Part shown: piece after piece, positions 56,694 through 64,000 of the stretch | How the letters are laid out: every line of letters begins with the position of its first letter | Numbering within the stretch: position 1 is the first letter of the stretch | NCBI GenBank assembly: GCA_022579005.1 | Contig: MU401552.1 | Span: 62,001 to 126,000, forward strand | From: Poronia punctata | Lineage: Eukaryota; Ascomycota; Sordariomycetes; Xylariales; Xylariaceae | Length of the DNA: 64,000 nt | Direction of reading: 5' to 3' | Position numbers and translations under genes: made by a program | The notes under the pieces: generated by a model | What the model saw: only the letters and a program-made list of their open reading frames with translations | What the model was told of the DNA's origin: nothing | Database searches by the model: none

Positions 56694-59600
56694 AATACCG
56701 ATGGTACCTCTATCATACCAATTCAGCTCGATGTGTGGCGTTCTACGTCTCATCTGCGCTAAGTATGCTCATGACGACGGGTCAGCCAGCGGTTTATCGA
56801 TTGCCGCTCCTAATATTTTTAGCCAACAGCAAGTAATTGCCTCTCGACATTTAGGCAGTTATCCGAAGATGACGTTCCAAACCGTCGAGCGCTGTTTTAT
56901 CCGTCCAACATAGTTATTGGTTGCCATGTTCTTTTTCGACGCCCATTATGGTGTATGGATAGGGACATGGGCATATTATACATACGATCTAGCCTAGATG
57001 CTGGATGGGGGAGCAGATGAGGTTGACAAAGAGGTTTATACCGTCAAAAGAGGATGGTACGGCTGTTACACTTATCTCAATAGCAGTTGGAAGTAACCTG
57101 AATAGGTTAATTTCTCATGAGGACATGAGTTTACGAAGGAATATTACACGTAGAAGGGGTGAGGGGGGGTAGCAGTATCCCCCTATAGCGCGAGACTTTG
57201 ATAAGAAACGGGTTTAATCCATATACTTTTATCCATATACTTCTATCAGGGCCTCATAGGGTCCGTGTTTTGTCGTTGTATGCTGGCTAGTTTTATCACT
57301 GGACTTTTGAACAGAGGGATAAATAAATAACTGCTATAGCCCGTATCAAGTGAAATGCAGCGTAGTGCAAGACTTACCTAATAGCTAAATCTAACCCAAG
57401 ATCGACATACCCCTGATATCGAACTGGTCCATGAATACTTCTCTTCTGTATAAACCCTTTTCAAGGCCTTCACACTGTCTGGACTTACCTTAGGTATGTA
57501 TCTCATCTCGTCAGAAACACGGTTCGGGTTCCAAGTCTAGCGAGTTTTCCTGAAAAGATGGAATCTCTAGTTTAAGAGAAATCAAAAGTGCAAAACAAGG
57601 TGCTGTTCCTCTCGAGATACTTGGACAGACTTTATAGGCAAACACCTTTTAAGATTTGATACAAAAAAAGGGGGGTGTATGGGGAGTAAAACGACCCTGC
57701 TTGACAAGTCCGACAGATTTCTAGGAGAAGGTAGGTAAGGTATATCCCCTCCAAACATAGGTACATATCCTTTTTATCTTTCTTGAAAAAATGGCGCTCC
57801 GACTGGTGGGTTGGACGCGTAAGCGAGTGGAAGTATCGGGTAGGTTACAGGTATTTCGGGGGGTAGATATGTAGATAAAGACCGAAAAAGTACGTGGGTT
57901 ACGGTAGATTTGGTAAGTAAATTAACGAAAGTATATTGTCTATTTTTAGTCGGTGATTCAACTTGACTCTTCGGATATATACTCCTATATTGTTGGTAGA
58001 TCTAGGTAAACCTAAGGTAGATACCTAGGTTGAAAAAAACCAGAAGGGGTATTTGTACAGAACAGTTAAAAGCCTTTCTTCCCTTCCTCCTTATCTGGAC
58101 CCCTTTTCTCGAATAGGAGCTGAAGCTGGAAAGGGGAGCCACTGGGGATGAGACTCTAACCTTATCTTGCTTGCATTAGGTACCTACTTTACCTGGGCAA
58201 GCATCTGCAAGTTTGGATAGATCAGATCAGATCAGATCAGATCCGGGGGGGCTTAGCTTACAGGGCTCCTAGAAGCAAAACATGCATGCAGTAGCTTGTG
58301 ATAGGTATGTAAGGTGGCGGGTATTGCCACGTGCTTGGGAGATAAGGGGTGTCGGGGAACTTTGTGACTGGTTTAAGGTAGTTAGTAGGTAGGTATGTTT
58401 GGGTTGGAGTGCTTCCTCAGCTTGTTCTGGATGGAGAGGGGTGGATATATATATATAGGGAGGTAGGTTCATGTAAGTATGTGCTTGCGTCTACGATAAT
58501 AGATATCCTTCTGGAGGATCGCGTTGATGTATACCTGCAACCTTTACGTATGCATTTATGCATAGCAAACACTTAAGAACGCCTGTCTGGAGGGGAAGGG
58601 AAATGTCGTAGGTATAGGATAGGTATGTACATGAAGGTATCAGTTGGGGTTCTAGTACGAATACAAAACTCCTAACTACAGTTGTTAAGGGTCTACCTAG
58701 ATTTGCGATCTGGGTATATGGTAGGCAGTGGTTTACTGTGTCTGTAAGGATTCAAGTAGATAAGTACCTAGTGATGATGTCCGAATAAGAGAGGCTAGCG
58801 GGATACGCCAGCTGGTTCTAACAAGGTGGTGAATTTACATTCTTCTCTGAGTTACCTACTGTGGGGTGGGCCTGAAAATATTGGTGATACACCTCCGGTT
58901 ATCGTTTACTTGCAATATATGCCAGTGTTTAGCTTTATGTTAGAAATGTAGGGGCTTGAAATATATCCATGTCATCATCAAGTTTCCGTACGAAGTTCCT
59001 TTCTTGAAGAAATAATATTTGTTCGTTACCTACATACCTAGTCCATGTCTATCTTATAATAACCGTCAAGTACAGATGCAGCCCATACTTGAAAATCGCC
59101 CGAGTGTTTGTTTTGCATATGTAAAGTGGATTCCCTATCACGACTGTCTATCTAGGGTAGACCTAACCGGGTTGAACAAGCTTTCATGGGAAATGATGAG
59201 ATATGTTCAAGGTACACCAAGCAATGATTGAAAGTAGCCTGGGTTAGATACCTCCTCACGTTAGTTACATGTTCCACTACCAGGTCGCTAAGTTTGTATT
59301 GGCGGGACCGGGAGCGTATCTATAATATGTTTCCTGCTACTTATACCGGAGACTTCGGAGACACATTACCTACTAGGGTACATTATACGTTTCTAATGTT
59401 AAGGGAAGCTTTGTGAGTTTGTCCCCGGTCTGCCAAACTTTTCTCAAACACTTTAATTCTCGTTCTTTAAGTCGCCATTAGTATCAATTATAGAATGTTG
59501 TCACAGTAGCCAAGTGTTAACCCGGCTCGGTTCCGGCACATCGCCCCCGTCACCCCGCATAAATCGGCCGGAAGCAACTAAGGTTAGACTAATACAGACC

Positions 59601-62600
59601 TACATACATGAAAAATCCTACTATTCTTGCCAAGGAGGGGATATATTAGCGGCCGCATTTAACTATTCGATTGCCAGTCACAAGGGGAAACCCACTGCAT
59701 ACATACAAACCCCCCCACACGTGCCGTATGTTGAACAAAGGTTACGCCAAGAGCGCGCAGGTCCCGTGTCGGCTTCGTGGGCGTCACATTTGTACTTGTC
59801 AGCCGCCAAGAAAAGACATATACCTACCGTATTCTCTCTAGGGTTCATTGGTCAACTACCGGGAACATCATCTGACATAATTTCCAAGAGTTTGTTGACG
59901 TCTTGTGCGTTTGCTCCCCCTCATAAGGCAGGTAAGAAAAGTATGTTAGCGGGGGAGGTACATAAGGTATGCTGACATGTGGGTAGGTTAGGTGTTCCAT
60001 TAACATTTATAACAGCATCTAACCTACGCATTTACGTGTATGGTCGGGTGGTTTTCATGATCTACCTTACCCTGTATACAGAATCTTTGTGATGCCCAAA
60101 AAGTAAGTAGGCAAAAGATTGGGGAATCCCGGTCTAGTCTCGGCACTCTGGCGTAGTGTACCCGTACGGTTGCCGGGGCTATCCACATGCCGATTGATAG
60201 GGATACCTAGGCTAGGTTAGCTAAGAGGCTTGGTCTCTTGTCATTTCCTCTCGCAAGCCTTCGCTACCAATGGTTGTCCTGGTTTCTCTTTCTTTTTTCT
60301 TGCTACGTGGTCGCAAATGTCCCGTTACTCGGTCTTATTTATAACGGAGCAATAACCTTTTTAACGGTTTCTAAGTCTGGATTGGAAGGTGCTTCACAGG
60401 TAAAGTACATGTAGGTATTTACCCTACAACACAGCAGGCAAGGACGAACGACAGGTAGTAAGTAACCTACCTACAGATCATGAAATCAAGGCTAAGTAAT
60501 ACTCCTGTTTTCTCATCCCCTCCATTTCTAAAGCCCAACAAAATCGGCCCCCAAAAGTCCGGGGCCCCGCGTTACACACGACTAAGTAATTACACTCCGC
60601 GGGGCCTTGTGATCGACAGATCATGAGCTTCTTAAGGAATAAGCACCCTACCTAAGAAGCGGAAACGCATCGCTTGCTTGGTTGACCGCCCACAATGTCA
60701 GCGTGTCACGAGTCACATTTTTACTGATTTCTTACTCAATTATGTGGATTTGACATTGCCAGCGCATCCTGTGCAGAAAATCCATCAATCGGGTAGCCAG
60801 CCTATAGAGAAAAAGATTATGCTCAACCCCGCGCTCCCCTCTCCGGCGGGTGTATATACATTTGTGTTGTGTACGACAGATGACGACAAGGGTAGAATAC
60901 ACAGTATTTTGGCCGAAACTCTCCGTGTGAAGTCCGGGGCGTCATTACCTACTACCTACTAGGTAGGTAGAGTGACTCATCGCGTGCCGCTTCTGGTGTA
61001 TTGCTACCCTGAAACGAGTACCCATAGGCATATTTTCAACGCACTACCTTACCCACCAGACCTCTTGTCTGCAGTAAAAAGATCACACGCCCAGTCGGTA
61101 GACTTCCGCATTAAGGTCGAGACATCATACTCAGATCTAAGACATGCCCCGTTGACTATACTACATCAGATCAAACCAGAAAATTATTTACCAGGCTCAT
61201 TGCTTTTGGCGGTAGAGTTTTCTGGAACGTGGTAAGGTAACTGACTAGAGTTTTAAGCCCGCGAGAAAGTAGGTAATTGGTACGCCCGTATACCCGACAT
61301 CTACTCGTCAAACCTCGCGTACGCTTGCTTACATAGATGCCTGTACAGAGCTGGCAGCTGGCTGGGTAGGTATCTGCCATTGTCTTCTATTAACAGTTCC
61401 ATTTGTGCCTGAGGGGTAAAGGACGATCCTTACTCCTTTGGACCGCCATGGGTATCTCGTTCGGAGAAAAACAGCAAGCCCCAATCTACACAAATGTGAG
61501 CACAGAACCAAACCCATGGAACAGGCCACGAGCCTCATGGAGCACGACCGGTGAGACACGAGAATCAAGAAATATTCATTTATAAAAAGGAAAAGAAACC
61601 AAGGGTGCGACAATCATCCGTATAACTAGAGAGTACCGTGTTGACAATACAAACTGGTTCATCACTCCATACTCATACACCCCAAGCAATGGCTCACATG
61701 AGCCACAGGCAAACTGACAAGATGTAGATAGGCGATGGCTGTATTAATTCTCCGCTCATCGTCTAGGTTAGACGAACATGACGAACATGACGAACCTACC
61801 CAAGCTTGGCGACTACAGCACTGATCCTGATCATGGCCGGTAGCCCGGTAACATGGGTCCCGTGCATACACGTACATATTCTTGTACTCCGAGCTTAATA
61901 GGTCAAGTGAGGTAAATTCCCAGGTACTTCCACCTAGGCTCGAGGTAGTATTATGTATACCCGTCTGGTCTACCTAGAAACCTAGAACTGCTAGAGTCTG
62001 ACCAGAACAGTTAATACTGGGTGGCTTCGCCCTACCCAAGCCTACACGTACAAATGAACGGATGTAACTTTGCACAAAGCTGAAGAGTCCCTGCATCCCT
62101 GATGAGGTATGAGGCACCTTGGCGGCATATGATATATACTACTCTGCTGACCGCGATTTGGAGTTGTTGGTAGGTAAATGATGATTTCGAATGTCTTGTG
62201 GTGTCTTTTATGTATTCGAGTACGTATGTCATATACAGTCTGTGTAGCAGCCTCAACCTCAACGAGACCGAACGGCGAAGAGCTAGGATAGGTAGCCGAA
62301 TGCGTCTTGCTGACACCCCGGTCGGTAGTTGGCCAATAGGTTGCTTGGCTGTGCCGTACCCGAAGATGGGCCCATCCAAACGGCCGTCTACCTACATACC
62401 TATATGCACCTAGGTTTAGTCTGTCTATGTGTCCCATCCCGCCAAGCCCGGGGTCCAGGATTTCGGTCATATTGCCCTCGCGGTAAACTAGCGGTTGGGT
62501 TACCTGGTTTTTTTTGTTTTTTTTCGATATTACCTCCCCTTATCTGTCGTTGGCTACACGACCGTCTATGGGTCATGCTCATCTTGTTTACTTTGCATGG

Positions 62601-63069
62601 TTTGATCACTCATCCCTCTCTTGCCAAGCGGCTAGGCGTACCTATGAGGTCTTTGAGGGGGGGAGGTCTACCCGAGACCCATCCAAGGTCGGGAAAGGGA
62701 AGGTGAGAATGGGTCGAGACTTTTGACGACGAATGCGGAGTATGCGACTAAGTAGTCCATCGGTATATGTCTTGCCCAGTCTCGAGAAAAGTTCCGGGGT
62801 TTTCACCACTTGTCGATCGGGGGTAAGCCTATCTATAAAGTCCGGAGGGGCCACCGTCAGATGGGGACTGTCGGCTTTTCCTCCTGGTGAGACATTCCTG
62901 TCCGTTTCCAGCTTATCGACCGAGGGACAAAAGAGAACCCAAGACGGTATAGACATTTCGGCGGGAATTTTGAATTACTCACGCCTCGTCCCGTCCCATC
63001 TTGCCCTGTCTCGTCCTGTCTTACCTCAATTAACGTCCGCATACCCTGTTTTTGCGCCCAACTTTCAAC
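56694..63069. other. 6.4-kb gene-poor region
   Basis: No supportable gene. Holds a (GATCA)5 tract at 58220-58242, GACGAACAT triplication near 61771-61795, repeated TAGGTA/TACCTA words (a dense group with inverted copies near 60947-60970) and C/T-rich GTCCCGTCCC-type DNA at about 62988-63020 just before the GH2 start. The longest frame (plus, 59514-59975) has no ATG start and no domain. Confidence 0.5.
58220..58242. repeat. (GATCA)n microsatellite
   Basis: Five near-perfect tandem copies of GATCA. Confidence 0.9.
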
Positions 63070-64000
63070 ATGCGCGCTAGTGTATGGTGGCTGGTTCCCT
63101 TTGCCGCATTGGCATCGGGCTACGAGGTCAAGGTTAGCACGCTCTTGGGCGGTATTCTCGGTTCATTGTCCGGCCGTCACGAAAGAAACTTGTTGCAGAA
63201 CTTGCGGCTGATGTCGAAAAGACACCACCTCTAGATACACCCTGGACTACCAAGGTCGGGACCGATCCATGGCCCGAGTATCCCCGGCCGCAACTCCAGC
63301 GATCTCGCTGGCAGAGCCTGAATGGCATATGGCAATGGGGGGAGGGCGAATCGGCAGAGGGTTATCCTGCGGGAGAGGACGTGCTTGTCCCTTCGTGTAT
63401 AGAGGTAAGCATCTTTCCCGTTCATTATCCCTCTTCTGCCGTTTCTGTCTCTATTTTGAATCCGATAAGCCCATGAGTACTGCTTTTGCTAACCCAAGAC
63501 TCTACCTCTACCCATTAGAGCGCGTTATCGGGTGTGATGGTCAATGCCCAGAATTCCTGGTTCACCCGTCAGTTCAAAGTGGACAAGGATTTATTAAAGG
63601 GCAAAAACGACAAGATTTTCATCAACTTCGAGGCTGTAGACTACCAGGCCACCGTCTACGTCAATGACAAGCTCGCCGGTGAACACACAGGCGGATACTG
63701 GAGATTCTCCTTAGACATCACCGACCTCCTCAACGATGGCACCAACACGTTACGAGTCGATGTATTCGACCCTACCGATGCCGAAGGTAAGTGATGGTCA
63801 GACTATTTTCTCAGTCCATTCTCACTAACTGGGCCCACCAGGTTACAATATCCCTATTGGAAAACAGACCTTGCAACCTTCGCATATCTTCTATACGCCC
63901 TGCTCTGGAATATGGCAGAGTGTAAGTTGTCCCCCTTCTCAGCAAACGGTTACACCATACTCTGCCAGTCACGTGCAAAAGTCATCATTATAATTCTAAT
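63070..64000 (+). CDS. Secreted glycoside hydrolase family 2 enzyme (5' part)
   Basis: Start of a GH2 (beta-galactosidase/beta-glucuronidase superfamily) gene that runs off the window. The ATG at 63070 opens a signal peptide (MRASVWWLVPFAALASG). A very short first intron joins this to exon 2 (ending 63414). The exact sites are uncertain: donor GTATTC at 63152 with the CAG ending at 63198, or donor GTTAGC at 63133 with an AAAG acceptor, both keep the frame. Exons 3 (63519-63786) and 4 (63842-63921) are clear. Visible GH2 sugar-binding-domain motifs are PRPQLQRSRWQSLNGIWQW, ESALSG, NAQNSWFTRQF, INFEAVDYQATVYVND and HTGGYWRFSLDITDLL. The catalytic barrel lies outside the window, so activity cannot be assigned. 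Confidence 0.88.

Noticed and set aside
59514..59975. 153-codon plus frame
   Set aside because: Starts at GTG, no ATG near the start, no domain.

Overview
The window is chromosomal DNA of a filamentous ascomycete (Pezizomycotina, probably a sordariomycete). Genes carry short introns (about 50 to 180 bp) with GTAAGT/GTATGT-type donors, CTAAC-type branch points and CAG/TAG acceptors. There are no operons. Intergenic stretches are long and rich in homopolymers, microsatellites and TAGGTA/TACCTA words. A 10-N scaffold gap lies at 19650-19659. I recognised no tRNA, rRNA or CRISPR array.

Left part (1-19 kb). After 5.8 kb of non-coding DNA with minisatellites come a hexose transporter of the major facilitator superfamily, a doubtful small orphan ORF, a two-domain dimeric alpha/beta-barrel (ABM-like) protein on the minus strand, and a divergent homogentisate-dioxygenase-like enzyme ending in the peroxisomal signal SKL. 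Two small hydrophobic proteins in tandem that may be related follow, then a carotenoid cleavage oxygenase on the minus strand.

Middle (18.4-39 kb). An 8.5 kb gene-poor stretch holds the gap, a degenerate 22-24 bp tandem repeat, and decayed fragments of a Helitron protein and an SNF2-type helicase. Then come core genes: a 1810-residue MIT-domain protein, the replicative helicase subunit MCM2 (minus), and a UBR7/Mlo2-type UBR-box protein (plus). MCM2 and UBR7 diverge from an intergenic region with three MCB-like (ACGCGT-type) motifs.

Right part (39.4-53.5 kb). Six consecutive carbohydrate genes form a putative catabolic cluster: an L-threonate/3-hydroxyisobutyrate-dehydrogenase-like enzyme, a class II ketose-bisphosphate aldolase, a DhaK-DhaL (dihydroxyacetone kinase type) kinase, an RpiB-type isomerase, a triosephosphate-isomerase paralogue with altered active-site surroundings, and a YAT/APC permease. 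Kinase plus TIM-like plus RpiB is the enzyme set known from L-erythrulose/erythritol catabolism: L-erythrulose to L-erythrulose-1-P to D-erythrulose-4-P to D-erythrose-4-P. The dehydrogenase and aldolase resemble parts of a tetronate pathway. I therefore infer a four-carbon polyol/ketose/acid catabolic cluster, and it is the most interesting system in the window. No polyol dehydrogenase, DUF1537 kinase or Zn2Cys6 regulator is visible inside it.

Right end. A coiled-coil protein of unknown function is followed by 6.4 kb without a convincing gene. The window ends inside a secreted glycoside hydrolase family 2 gene, of which only the first exons are present.
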